From an uncultured Aquimarina sp. (lineage in GTDB: Bacteria; Bacteroidota; Bacteroidia; Flavobacteriales; Flavobacteriaceae), in NCBI GenBank assembly GCA_947496705.1, contig CANMDW010000003.1, forward strand, positions 281,622 to 345,621: a stretch of DNA of 64,000 nucleotides, in the 5' to 3' direction. Below the pieces are notes generated by a model. It was not told where the DNA came from, searched no databases, and was given only the letters and a program-made list of their open reading frames with translations. The position numbers and the translations under genes are program-made. Within the stretch, counting starts at the first letter, position 1, and the number at the start of each line of letters is the position of its first letter. Shown piece after piece: positions 6,948 through 20,200 of this stretch.

Positions 6948-8131
6948 GTTGTGAATTGCTTTCAAAATTGTATTTTTAACTAGGATTCACAGGAAGTTAT
7001 AAATGGAGAAGCAGCATGAGCCCGTTGTGAATTGCTTTCAAAATTGTATTTTTAACTAGGATTCACAGGTCAAACCGGAAATAGAAGAATTATCCCCGTG
7101 TTGTGAATTGCTTTCAAAATTGTATTTTTAACTAGGATTCACAGGCCCTATGGATTGCAAGAAATGTGCTGTTGGGTTGTGAATTGCTTTCAAAATTGTA
7201 TTTTTAACTAGGATTCACAGGTTGAGCCGTACCATAAGGGTTAATAACAGGTTGTGAATTGCTTTCAAAATTGTATTTTTAACTAGGATTCACAGGTAAT
7301 TTATCTAATTATATAATGACTAAATTGTTGTGAATTGCTTTCAAAATTGTATTTTTAACTAGGATTCACAGGTTATCCCATGTTCTTTAATATTCGGTTT
7401 TTGTTGTGAATTGCTTTCAAAATTGTATTTTTAACTAGGATTCACAGGAATCTTTTATCATGGTTCTAACGTGATAGGGTTGTGAATTGCTTTCAAAATT
7501 GTATTTTTAACTAGGATTCACAGGATATTGATCTGACAACCGATTACCATGATTGTTGTGAATTGCTTTCAAAATTGTATTTTTAACTAGGATTCACAGG
7601 TATACTAAGTAATTCAAAGGTGCGATTTAGGTTGTGAATTGCTTTCAAAATTGTATTTTTAACTAGGATTCACAGGTTCTTATCGCTAGAGAAGCATTTC
7701 GCCGATGTTGTGAATTGCTTTCAAAATTGTATTTTTAACTAGGATTCACAGGCGGTAGGTTCGAGAAGATCGGTATGATAGGTTGTGAATTGCTTTCAAA
7801 ATTGTATTTTTAACTAGGATTCACAGGTTTTTGAAGAATGACCTAGGTATTCCGTCTGTTGTGAATTGCTTTCAAAATTGTATTTTTAACTAGGATTCAC
7901 AGGTCGGTATGATAATTATACGCTGCATCTGTTGTTGTGAATTGCTTTCAAAATTGTATTTTTAACTAGGATTCACAGGTATTATATGCGTTCTGCCTAT
8001 TCCATAGATGTTGTGAATTGCTTTCAAAATTGTATTTTTAACTAGGATTCACAGGACAATTGCGTAATCAGAATCAGTCTGTTAAGTTGTGAATTGCTTT
8101 CAAAATTGTATTTTTAACTAGGATTCACAGG
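6948..8131 (+). CRISPR. CRISPR array, type II-C, 16 repeats / 15 spacers
   Basis: Sixteen identical 46-nt repeats begin GTTGTGAATTGC and end GATTCACAGG. They start at 6948, 7024, 7100, 7176, 7251, 7327, 7403, 7479, 7555, 7631, 7707, 7782, 7858, 7934, 8010 and 8086. Spacers are 30 nt, except spacers 4 and 11 (29 nt). The tracrRNA anti-repeat is complementary to the repeat 5' part, so crRNAs are read on the + strand, opposite to the cas genes. Within each repeat, TTG at positions 2-4 and TATTTTTA at 24-31 are 19 nt apart, close to the Bacteroidota promoter, which suggests that every repeat carries its own promoter. No repeat is degenerate, so the old end cannot be told from sequence decay. Confidence 0.98.
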
Positions 8132-8158
8132 GATACCAGCTGTAAGTAGCTGGTATCC
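8131..8158. terminator. Hairpin terminator between array and cas2
   Basis: An 11-bp perfect stem (GGATACCAGCT with AGCTGGTATCC) with a 6-nt loop is followed by TGATTTTT. It begins at the last base of the final repeat and separates the + strand array from the convergent cas operon. Confidence 0.75.
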
Positions 8159-8202
8159 TGATTTTTAAGCCTCTTGTCAGAATTAAAAAACCAGGAAGGG
8201 AA

Positions 8203-9439
<1,237 letters not shown>

Positions 9440-9449
9440 AATCTGTAGT

Positions 9450-12400
9450 TTAATATTCTCCTATTTGGACGATTTCACCTAAATGATTTAATCTAACTTT
9501 TACAATTCCCTGAAGCCATTTTTCACTTTGAATAAAATGATATGATATTCTTGCAAGTTGTTTTTTGTTTTTAAAGGTTTCACCTCCTACTGCCTGAGTT
9601 TCTAGGTGATGATTGAAAACGTAGTTTTTTGTTGAAATCTTTTGAACACGGAATAGATTTTTACTTACCACCATTTTATTATCAGGATCAAGTAAATCAA
9701 TTTCCAAGGGATTAAAATCTTTAGAAGGAAATACAAACATTTCATTTTGCTTTAGTGTAAAAAGTAAATTCCAACCTTTTTCATGTTGTTTTTTCACAAT
9801 TGATTCTCCCATATTTTTTCTGATGACTGCTTCATAAAATGAAACAACTTCTTCTTGTAGATTGTTTTTTTCGTCTCTATAAATTGCCACATGGTGATTG
9901 TTTCCTGTACTCACATAATCTACGGGTATTTGCTTTCCATTACTCCCGACTCTTTCTTTTCCATTATGGTCTTTAGCATAGTGCAATGGCACTGCATTAC
10001 TTACCCCGGTTATAACTATAGATTTTATAGGGATTTTCTTTTCTTTATGAAACCAAATGGGATTATCATCAAGATTAGAAAAAGCTTCTTTGGCATTTCC
10101 GTCAAATAAAGACAAACGATCTGTAAGAATTTTTCTTACCCTGCTATCAACAATTTTATTGATGCTTTTTTGATCCTTAAAATTATCTGGGATAATATCT
10201 TTACGAATGGTAAATTGTGGTTGTAATACTTGGGTTTTTACAACTTCCGGAACCTTAATTTTTGCACCAGTGATATATACAGGGTTTTTAGACAGCGTAT
10301 TTTTGCCGGTAAACGCTTTTTTAGGGTCATTATCAAAATCCTTCAATCGTTTATGCAAAGCTTCACGAAAATCAGGTTTAGTTACGGTATTTATCTTATT
10401 TATATCAAAAGAGGCATTGATTTTTTCTTCTTTAACTTTGTAGAAATGAGATCGGCCATATACTGTTTCTTTATGTAATTGACCACGAGGTGTTAGCTCT
10501 GTTTTGACTTTATAATTTCCTTTACCCTGTATCTTTATCTTGTTCTTGTTTATCGTTACCACTTTATTTTTGGCTTTATGGGAAACCAAAATAACCTCCA
10601 GATGTTTTTTGGCTTCTTCTCTTATAGCATCAAAAGGTTTTATGAATTTTCTTCTACCTTCTTTATCACGGTAGGTATATTTTTGTTCGATTCCGTAAAT
10701 CGAGTTCTCTTTATCACTTTTTGCATTCATATTGTTTAAATACTGTATGTATGCAGGCTTGGTAAAAGCCACTGTAATCGCATCCATAGCGTGATGACGA
10801 TGGTCGTTACGTTTTGTCCAATCTTTGATACGTGGCAACTTTTTGCCATTTTTGTTTTTCTCATAATACGTTAGTCCTAATGCCTCATATTTGTCCCAGG
10901 TCAACTCCTGTAAAACATTGATGAGTTCCCAGTCTGATCTTAATTTATCGGTAATGGTTCCCGAAGTAGCAGTTACTGTCCTTGTTATTTTTTTTAGGAT
11001 TTCTAAGGCTTTTTTTGCGATGTATGCAGAATTACCCAGATCCCTGTTTAAAAAATCATCTGGTATATCGGCTTTGGTCATTAAGAGTTTTTGTCGTTTA
11101 CTGTATTTAACATCCTTTTTAAAGAACACTACATTGACCCGTGCTTCAAAATCCCCCAACCAACCTTTTCGCTCACAATAATCGAATGCAGTTTCGTTCC
11201 CTTTTTCTAAATTAATATCACGTAATTCTAAGGTTTTGTTTGAAAATGAATCATCAAACAGTACCGATTGTGGGATGATGTGCTCTACATCAAACTTACT
11301 GGTAAATAATTCTTCGGGTTTAATATAAGTGCCAGAATATAAAGTTTTAAACCCTATCGATTTTAATTCTAGATACAATTTGTATTTAATCAAATCCTTA
11401 CGACTCACATAAGGTAGCCCAAACTCTTTTTTTATTTTCTCACGGTAAGCAACATGGTCTTTAGTAGCTTTTGCAATGGCTGTTGTCATTTCTTTACGCT
11501 GGGCTGCAGTTTTTTTAAGCGCTCGGGCTAATTCTATACGGATTTCGTCAGGGCGTCCCATTTCAGGATGCGCTATGATGGCATTTACTACATTAATCAT
11601 TTGATTCAGTATTTTCTCTACGACCGGATTTCGTAATGAATTCTTTTTTAGTATCTCTAATGAATTTACTAAAGGACGACGCTCATTTTCTTCTGTAGTT
11701 AAAGAATGTGAATGGTTATACCCTGCAAGGTTACAAGCTTCATCATAGGTATGACCAGCTTCAAGAAATGGATAAATTTTTCGTAATGCCCTTGCGCTCA
11801 AACTCCCATAATCTTGTTGAAAAGTAAGGGGTGCCAACAAACTTGTGTGGCTCTCCTTAAACCCGAAATTGGTTTGAAGTTTTTCCTTTAGACTTTCAAT
11901 ACCTGTAGCAGATGTATCACCTTCAAAAGAATACAACAAATGCCATAGCTGATATCCTGGTTGCTGACTAAACTTATTACCTGGTAAATACATATCCAGA
12001 TCTAAAATCTCAGAATTTATACCAATTTGGTCAAAGCATAACCGTAGGCTTTTTACGATCTCTGTTGCTTCAATATTGATAAAATCAATATTATCATACC
12101 CTTCGATAGTTACTATTTGCCGATATATGTTAAAAAGATTAGATTGGGTTCGGTTTCCTTCTATCTTTTCAAAATTTACCTGCCAGTCCCTTGGTTTATT
12201 TGTTGATCCTTTGAAAATCCATTTTAAAAGTTGAGAGGATGACCAGGAGTCAACAAGGTTGAGCTCTTCAAAAAGTAGTAGTTTGGTATCTTCCTCTAGT
12301 TCATAAATTTCATTCGAATTCTCTTTATTTGTAATGCGTATGGCATTGATGTTTTGCCAAACTTTGGCTTGTTGAAAAACCGGGGAGGATTTTGGGGCTA

Positions 12401-13598
12401 CTCGCGGGCCAATATATTTTTTCTTTTGGATCCCATCAACCAGGAGCTCTTTCTCCACGCCCTCTAATTCGCAAATGCCAATAAGCCCTTTTTGTGATTT
12501 TAACCTTCTTTGATAAAAAATAGTGATATCCCGTAAAGATTTTCTTACTTCTTCATTAAGTTCAGGATAGTGTTTAGATTGCTCCTTCCATATCGCATCA
12601 AACTCATCTATATAATCTTGTCTGTAAAACACTTGATTCTTAAGTGATGTTTGATGGTTTTCTTTGAGCAGTTTATATTGATATTGACCTACGGTTAAAT
12701 TATTAAAGAACAATTCTTTACTACAGTCACTGATCGCCCCCAAATACCCGCTGGATTGATTGATTTGCTTATTTATTTCAATCAGAACGAAAGCTAATTC
12801 CCTTTCATCAATTTGTTCTGTAACCCCTTTATTCCTCCAGGCATATTGTTCCAGCTTTTTATTTTTACTTTTATTTTCAGCTTTCTCAATGCCAAGTATA
12901 TTTTTGATATAATATTCTGTTTGTCCTTTATTCTTCTCTAGCAGGTTTTCTTTATGTTTATCGGTTAATTTATCAGGATAAAACTGTTTTTGAAAATCCC
13001 AGATACGGTTAAACTCTTGTTGTAGATCTGATCGATAATACTCAGGTAATTGCTTTTTACTATCCATTAACAATTGAAAAGAATATTGTCCGGGAGTCAG
13101 GTTTTTGTTCTGTAATTCTTTAGCTACAGACATTCCGTCTATCAGCTTGCCTTCTTCTTGATTATTGGCCTTTCTGCTACTTTTATAGCCGCGTTTTTTA
13201 TTGATCATCAACAGCACTCTGGCAAAATCTTCTTTAGATAGTTTTTCTAAGGGAGCTTTTGCCCTCAAAGCATATGTACTAAGTGTTGCAAGCCCTTTTT
13301 CTGATAGCGATGATGTTGTGTCAATAAACTTTATTTGCTCTAAAATTTGTATTACTGCTTTTCGCCTAAGTTTATACCGTTGAAGCTTCCTGCGCGCTCC
13401 ACGACTTAAGGTTCTATCGGCATTAATAGTAATACTATTTCCTTTTTTAAAATCCTGTTGCTCATCGGTTGACAAGGGAACAACCCTTACGCCTGTTTTT
13501 ATAATCGATGATTTCTCTGTTTCATCATTTCCGGCTTCATTAACAAAAGCCCAACCAATAGATGTTGTACCTAAATCTAGTCCCAGAATACGTTTCAT
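9450..13598 (-). CDS. cas9: CRISPR-associated endonuclease Cas9 (type II-C)
   Basis: This 1382-residue effector is cut-competent by sequence. RuvC-I is LGLDLGTTSIGW with D8. An Arg-rich bridge helix (RTLSRGARRKLQRYKLRRK) follows near residue 60. RuvC-II is IRIELARAL with E689. The HNH core is DVEHIIPQSV with H773, N787 and N796, the same 14- and 23-residue spacing as H840/N854/N863 in SpCas9. RuvC-III is HHAMDA with H936 and D939. The alpha-helical recognition lobe covers the region between the bridge helix and RuvC-II. It is a large member of the long Bacteroidota II-C group. It heads the cas operon; the tracrRNA is divergent in the upstream gap. Confidence 0.98.
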   Translation of the reverse strand: MKRILGLDLGTTSIGWAFVNEAGNDETEKSSIIKTGVRVVPLSTDEQQDFKKGNSITINADRTLSRGARRKLQRYKLRRKAVIQILEQIKFIDTTSSLSEKGLATLSTYALRAKAPLEKLSKEDFARVLLMINKKRGYKSSRKANNQEEGKLIDGMSVAKELQNKNLTPGQYSFQLLMDSKKQLPEYYRSDLQQEFNRIWDFQKQFYPDKLTDKHKENLLEKNKGQTEYYIKNILGIEKAENKSKNKKLEQYAWRNKGVTEQIDERELAFVLIEINKQINQSSGYLGAISDCSKELFFNNLTVGQYQYKLLKENHQTSLKNQVFYRQDYIDEFDAIWKEQSKHYPELNEEVRKSLRDITIFYQRRLKSQKGLIGICELEGVEKELLVDGIQKKKYIGPRVAPKSSPVFQQAKVWQNINAIRITNKENSNEIYELEEDTKLLLFEELNLVDSWSSSQLLKWIFKGSTNKPRDWQVNFEKIEGNRTQSNLFNIYRQIVTIEGYDNIDFINIEATEIVKSLRLCFDQIGINSEILDLDMYLPGNKFSQQPGYQLWHLLYSFEGDTSATGIESLKEKLQTNFGFKESHTSLLAPLTFQQDYGSLSARALRKIYPFLEAGHTYDEACNLAGYNHSHSLTTEENERRPLVNSLEILKKNSLRNPVVEKILNQMINVVNAIIAHPEMGRPDEIRIELARALKKTAAQRKEMTTAIAKATKDHVAYREKIKKEFGLPYVSRKDLIKYKLYLELKSIGFKTLYSGTYIKPEELFTSKFDVEHIIPQSVLFDDSFSNKTLELRDINLEKGNETAFDYCERKGWLGDFEARVNVVFFKKDVKYSKRQKLLMTKADIPDDFLNRDLGNSAYIAKKALEILKKITRTVTATSGTITDKLRSDWELINVLQELTWDKYEALGLTYYEKNKNGKKLPRIKDWTKRNDHRHHAMDAITVAFTKPAYIQYLNNMNAKSDKENSIYGIEQKYTYRDKEGRRKFIKPFDAIREEAKKHLEVILVSHKAKNKVVTINKNKIKIQGKGNYKVKTELTPRGQLHKETVYGRSHFYKVKEEKINASFDINKINTVTKPDFREALHKRLKDFDNDPKKAFTGKNTLSKNPVYITGAKIKVPEVVKTQVLQPQFTIRKDIIPDNFKDQKSINKIVDSRVRKILTDRLSLFDGNAKEAFSNLDDNPIWFHKEKKIPIKSIVITGVSNAVPLHYAKDHNGKERVGSNGKQIPVDYVSTGNNHHVAIYRDEKNNLQEEVVSFYEAVIRKNMGESIVKKQHEKGWNLLFTLKQNEMFVFPSKDFNPLEIDLLDPDNKMVVSKNLFRVQKISTKNYVFNHHLETQAVGGETFKNKKQLARISYHFIQSEKWLQGIVKVRLNHLGEIVQIGEY

Positions 13599-13769
13599 TA
13601 TGATTTACTTATTAAAAAATCTGAACGTCTATTTTATTATAGAATAACAGATTCTTTTATTATACTATTAAGAATTATCATTTTAGCTCTTCTAAAATAC
13701 GATAATAATAACTTTACTTTTATGTGAAAAACCACATTTAGGATGTGAAATTATTTATGTAACTTGCAT

Positions 13770-13855
13770 TTACAATTATGAAAGCAATTCACAATAAGGA
13801 TTATTCCGTTGTGAAAACATTCAAAGTGGTCTGCCTAAGGCAGATCACTTTTTTG
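13770..13855 (+). ncRNA. tracrRNA
   Basis: Bases 13771-13794 are complementary to the first 24-25 bases of the CRISPR repeat with one mismatch, forming the anti-repeat (core AAAGCAATTCACAA). A small GGATTATTCC hairpin and a GTTGTGAAAACATTC nexus-like segment follow. The RNA ends in a 12-bp terminator (AAGTGGTCTGCC with GGCAGATCACTT, 13824-13850) and a T-tract. The 5' end is not fixed by the sequence; the anti-repeat sets its latest possible position. It is divergent from cas9, the usual place in II-C loci, and would form the guide duplex with crRNA for Cas9 loading. Confidence 0.92.
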
Positions 13856-14105
13856 TTTAAGAAGTATCCCTCCCCAACCCGAAAGCAATTTTCACGTCTT
13901 TCCTATCATTACCCAACTAAAAACAAACAGTTAATGAAACAGCATAGTTATAGGTAACAAAATAATCACTAAGCCACAAAAAAACCAACAGCATACAGTT
14001 ACTTTAATAGAAATCTGAAGAAAAATGAACCTTGGCTAAAAGCGATACAACGAGTTTCCTTCCAAAGAGCTAAAATCTAGTGGCATGGATGCTACAAGAG
14101 GAGCT
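13856..14105. other. Intergenic gap between tracrRNA and the giant-protein operon
   Basis: I see no gene, repeat or clear promoter here. An open frame at 14036-14227 overlaps the giant gene's stop and runs through a strong terminator, so I do not treat it as a gene. Confidence 0.5.
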
Positions 14106-14142
14106 AAAAAAAACCTTAACTTCAAATAGTCAAGGTTTTTTC
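14106..14142 (-). terminator. Intrinsic terminator of the giant-protein operon
   Basis: A 13-bp stem (AAAAACCTTAACT with AGTCAAGGTTTTT, one G-U pair) with a 6-nt loop has T-tracts on both strands, so it can work in both directions. It lies about 80 nt past the stop of the 2832-residue gene. Confidence 0.8.
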
Positions 14143-14219
14143 GTTTTACAATCTTCACAGCCTCTTTGCTTATATTTTCCTTACTATCCACTTCAAATAC
14201 TTCATTTTTTTGTCTGCCC

Positions 14220-17200
14220 TTATCCAATTAATTTCAAATATAAAGGCAACTGAAAGATGAGTGTATTTGCATCTAAAGAAGAGAATACATCTATTTCAAA
14301 ATTAAATGTTCCGTTTGCTGTGCCGGTAATATTGGCAGTGAGCCAGTCATTCATACTTGTTGCTAAGGTGTTTGCAAACGAAGCCCCCCCATCTACAGTA
14401 CTCAAATCAAATGGTGTTGCAAGAAGTACAGGAACCGTTACCGGAAATGCTGTATCGGGAATTACATAGGTATACTCTACCGCTAGTTTAAGATGTAGTG
14501 AATCGGCTTCAACTCCATCGGTAAATGCTTCAAACAAGGCAAGCATATTATCTGTTAAAGATCTATTCTCAGAAATTGGATGGTCTTTTGTTCCAATAGA
14601 TGCAATATCTATTGCGGTTTTATCACTTAACAGGCTTATTAATTTTTTATAAAATTTCACCAATGGTGTTTGATATAAGAAATGTGCATTGGTGGTCTGC
14701 CAGCCACCCGAACCATCTGGTAACAAGTCCCGGTTACGGATAATCTGTGCACCACCCCAGGCATTTTGGATATTTAGAATATCTAAATCACTAACCACCA
14801 CTTCTCTTAATGGTTCTACATTTCGATTTTCATAGGTAAGATACATGGTGTCATCATCCTTGTCTGTATATTCATAAATGTTATTGCCAATTGCATGTGC
14901 TGTATAGCCAGGAATATTGATCACCGGAATTTGTGTCATCGGATTCTTGCTGTCTGCAAGTACCTGAACCTGCAGATTACCCGTATTTTTTGCTGCTGAT
15001 TCAATCACTGTAAAATTCAATACGATTGGTTCTGGTGTTACTGCAAGCGCTTTAGACTCAAGTGTGGTTGCCAGTTTTCTTGGGTTTACCTGATTCCAGC
15101 TGCTCCAGGCTGTTGCAACTTGTCCTATGATCGTTTTAAATGCCTGAACTGCATATAGTGCATTGGTATATGTTGCAGATTGGTCGGCAACATCTTTTGG
15201 TGTTAAATTCGCCAGATATGATTTAAAATCAGCATTAATCTGAGTATAAACTTCAATAAATTGTGCTAAAGCTTCATCTAAGGTTACTGATGCTTCAAAC
15301 GCCATTTTAAAAGCATGCATATCGCTACCGGGGATATTTAATTCGACCTGGGTTTCTATGGTATCCTGAGCAGCTATTGCGTTTTTATAGGTATACATAA
15401 AGTCCCAGTTGCGTGCCTCTTGTAAGGTCTTAATCTCTTTCACCGTAGGATAATGTACTCCTTGAGCAGTAACCGATGGCGGGGTAGGATATGCCCGTAA
15501 AGGTACTGGGATTGTGATTTCTCCTATATCACTTAAACCTGCATCCAGAGGTATTACAAAGGTTAACCAGGTAGAGGCAGTATAACCCTCAATACCATCT
15601 ATAGCGTGTATTTGCTGCTCCAAATGGCTCACTTTATACTGCATATTACCAAACTGAAAATTTCTAAATTCTGAAGTATCTTTAGACTCAAACATATACG
15701 TTAACCACGAGTCTCCGTTACCCATCGGTAATTTTGATGTAGAAAGCGAATATTCGGTAGAGGATTCTAATGCACTACTATCACCTGGAACCGTAGGTTC
15801 ATCACCCACCATATTCCCATAAAGTTTTGGAGTGGTAGAAGTTTCATCTACCGGATCAACATTGGATGCATTCCATGAAGAATTTATAGCTACCGGAGTC
15901 TGGATCGCAGCAGAATACTTATAGGTAGCCGATAACTCTTTTAAGATTTCCTGTTTCCATTTTTCTTGTGCATTTCCAATATTGGCACCAGACGTATCTT
16001 CTGCATCAATAATATAATCTATGGTTCCTTCTATAGCATTAGCCAGGTCTTCTTTACTATCTAAAATATCCTGTACTATTTTTCCATTATCCAATAAAAA
16101 TGCGGGAACAGCAAGTCCGGGGGCTAAAAATGCATCTACTGCTTCCAGGAATTGTCTTCCCCAATCGTCTAAATCAATAGCGGAGAAATTTTTGGTTACC
16201 GCTTCTCCAAACGGATAGGATTGTCCGGTTTTATAAGAATTAATTCCTGTATCTAATGATACTAAACTTGTTGCCAGTGGTATTGGAGAAAAGAAATATA
16301 CTTTAGAATTATCATAGGTATATTTAATTCCGTTTGCCCCGGTACTATCAAATCTCACCATCCAGATAGGTCCGCTTGCATTATCGACATCACTGTTTTC
16401 TTCTACATCTGAAGCTGTTGCAATTTTAATAAGAATTCCTTCGGAAGGTTGGTCTTTAAATGCCGTTTCAAACAAATTCGAAAAATACGATAGGCTTAAT
16501 GCACTATCCTGCGCTGTTCCGCAAGCAAATGACTGAGCTTGTGGTTTTACTGCTGTTGTGGCACTTGCAACGCCCATAGCATCTACAAAGTTTGGATCAA
16601 TATTTTTGGTGCGATCCATATGGATGTTTACCAACAGCGGAATGCTATCTGCATAATCTGCAATATTGTGTACAGCTATAGCTGCCGAAATAGTATAGGG
16701 TATCGGAATTGCCGAAGTATCTGCACTTGTATTTCCGCCAACAATGGCTTTTAAATAATTAATAACAGGTATCACAAAATCACTGGACAGCGTTGCTACA
16801 TCCATCTCTTTTTCAAATCCTTCAGGGTTTTCTGAAGTTCCCTGAATGGTTGAAGTAAAACGCATCACCACATCCCCCGATCCTAACTGATAATACAAGT
16901 TCATATAGGTTGCCAAATCTACGGTAGCATTATGTAACGCTCCAGGGGTTCCATCATTATATCGTGATACATCAAAACAGAAATTAATGAATAACGCTGG
17001 CCCGCTCCCTTTGTCTTCAAATAGATAAAAACTAGAAACAGAAGGCCATTGCGAAACAGAAAGTAGGGTATCTGTATATAATGATTTCATGGAAATGGAA
17101 AGTGGCTTCACTCCACTCGTTGGCGTATTACCAAACATATCCTGCCAATTTAATGACATGATCACCTCTGTACCTATCCCTGCATAAGGGTTTGGATACT

Positions 17201-20200
17201 CCGGATCATCATTGGGTCCCTGAACAAATTTGTAATAGGGAATTGCCGAATTATAGTTCCAGGGTGCGGCCGGGTCTGATTCGGGAGTAATCCCTGCTTT
17301 TTTGTTTTGAATATCTTCCTGGCTCATTGCCTCTGTTGGTCCGGCAGGCATATAATTTTGATAGGCTTGAACAGCAGGTAAACTCACACCCAATAAATTA
17401 AATTGATTCTGTAAATACACCTGATCTTCTGCTGTTGTCGGGGGATTTTGAGTAGGGTTAAAGTCTCCCGGATTATTTCTGGAAAGCTCATACCCTACAT
17501 TGCCCGGCAATACCGTAGGTACCAGTACCGTAACATCGGGGGATTGTGCATAGACTGCGGTTTTAGAAAAATCCAAATCGTCTCCGGTAATTACGGCATT
17601 TATAAATGGTTGTGGAATAAAATCAGTGTAGGTAATCACCATCTGAATATTGGCTACTCCCGACTCACTAAACAGATAGTCGGGCAGTCCTTTACCATCT
17701 TCAGGAGTGATGTAATAGAAATAGAATCCTCCCGATCTCACAATGCTACATTCCCATAATAAGGTCGCAAAATCTCCCGGAGTGTTTAATGTATTGTATT
17801 CCGGAGCTTCGAGTGCCATAGATTTAAGTGCTACTGGGCCCAGGTCGGGATTTGTTTCTGTAGATAAATTTGCCTGTATAATGGCAGCATTCAGCGCTCC
17901 ATTTTCAGAAGATATAAAACCAGATTCTCCGGTAGCAGGATCGGGTTTCATTAAAAACTGGACCTGCTCAATAAATGTATCACTTCCGGCCCGGTCTTTG
18001 TTCATATAGATGAGTATATCTTCCAGCAGATTGATACTGGCATCATCTGCGCCTATAAGATTGTATACATTACCTGCCAGTGGGGTGTCCAGAAGATCCT
18101 GGGCTGTTATTTTCTGAACATTAACATTCAATGAGGTTGCCCATTTTAAATTATGAATTGTTCCCTGGGTCGTTGTATCCTCACTCGATGTTAAGGTTTT
18201 TAAACTAAAGTGAAGTGCCGGATTATCATTTTCCTGCAACGCTGCCCTAAAATTGGATGGTGTTTTCCATAAGGTGGGCTTTGTCTCAATTCCATCAAAG
18301 AAATCCCCCGGATACTTCCACACCGTATTTCCTCCTAAAGAAAAATTCTGAGGAGTGACATTCACATTCGTTATGGCTTTTGGGTAGCCTGATATTACTG
18401 ATGGATCTAATAGATTCGTCCTTAGGTTTATCGTTCGTTGTATCGCATTGGCATCAATAATTACTTCTAAATGATCATCGACAGGTTTTAGGAATGTGAT
18501 CCATGGAGCTCCCGGATTCATCAGATTCACCCGATAGGTATCTGTGGGTTTTAATGTATCTGATATGGTCCATTGTTGTCCTGTAAGCACATATAACGGC
18601 TGTGTTTCTCCTGAAGCAGCTATGGGAGGTTCTGGTAATCGTAATCCGTGTAACATAAACCTGGAAGCCATTCCGCTTAATTGCTGTACATTTTCTGCAG
18701 TCACCGTTCCGGCTATCATATCTGAAACTTTTATTGAAGTTTCGCCCTGAGCATTTACATAATCCAATGCGTTTTGTAACAATTGTTTTACCGCCAAAGC
18801 AATAAAATCTGTAAAAATAAAGGTTGGCATTGATAAATCTGGCTGATCTTCATAATCAGGATCTGACACATGATCACAATCTGTGGGTGCATAATAATTT
18901 GCCGTGGCGGCACTTTCGTAGGCTACACTTAAGGATTTTAATAGTTGGGTCACATCTTCGAGATATCCTTGAGTACCCGTCATCGATTGCTTCGCAAAAT
19001 CGATCAAATCACCTGGCTTGTCATTAATTGCTGTTTGCATTTGCAGTTCTGGCAAAACAGGAAATACAGCAGCAGACATATCTGTTTCTTTGGTAGCATC
19101 GACAGCAGAAATCTGAATGGTAAAGAATGCTTTTAAAAATGCCTCAATGTCATTACCAGAAGTATTCTTATAGTTAAAAGGTGCCGCATTATTAGGGCGT
19201 GTTTCTATATAACACAACATCTGGTTCAATTGATCTGCAGTGATCACCTGATCTTTTAACCAACTTAATTTTGTACTGCTTTCACTACTTCCCACAATAG
19301 CATTGGCAGCCCAATACAAGGCTCCTGTGGCCAGTGCATTCATTCCAAACTGAGTAAAGCTTCCCGGATTTGTTGTTCCGGTATCGATATAAAGCATTCC
19401 CACATATTGCGGGCCTGGTTGGTAATTTTGTCCTTTAACCTTTAGTGTTTCTCCAGATACCGTTAGATGTGGCACAAAATACAGGTCTAAACCAAAGGTT
19501 TCATCGGTATCGATCTCTATAGGTTGCCATTTTAAAACTGTGGGAGTGGTAGCGACAGACATTAACGACTTCGGTAATATTTGATCATTATGATCTACTT
19601 TATACCATAATGCGTTTTGTGGAGTATTAGAACCAATACTAAAGGAAGCCCTGATGGTAGTGCTGAAGCTTAGGCGAATAGTCACCTTAAACAGACCAAG
19701 ATTTATTCTTACACTTAATCTTACACTCACTCCTGCTTCAAAAGCAACAGGGATCGCTTTATAGGCTTCAACAACCAGTGTTACCTGTATATAGGCTGTA
19801 ATGTCGAAAGAGGCAGAAATAATGGCAAAATTGACTTCGCCATAAATTCTTCCTACCAATGCCAGCGTTCCTATAAATTTATAATAGGTATCTGTTTCGT
19901 TAGAATAAGGAGTATTTGGATTGGGTGTAAATAATGCATAGGTTCCCTGAAATATTCCTATGGCGGTTAAAGACAGGCCTGCTTTTAAAATTCCTTTATT
20001 GATCGTTTTTCCAACCCCGACAGAAAGCGCCACTCCCGCTTCTATTACCGGGTTAAATACTCCTTTCTGAACCACCGGCAATCCACTGGCAGTAGCTCCT
20101 GTAAGGGAAGCAAAATAGAAACCTCCCGATCCAATAAAAGGGAACATCTGTATGGTAAATGATCTTGAAAAATTGGTAATGCTCGCCGGCCAGCCAATGT

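Noticed and set aside
6948..8131. Self-targeting spacers against this window
   Set aside because: I saw no spacer match while reading, but I could not search exhaustively, so I make no claim.
14036..14227. 63-codon frame overlapping the stop of the giant gene
   Set aside because: It needs a TTG start and its second half is the 13-bp terminator stem with T-tracts, so the frame is explained by that structure.
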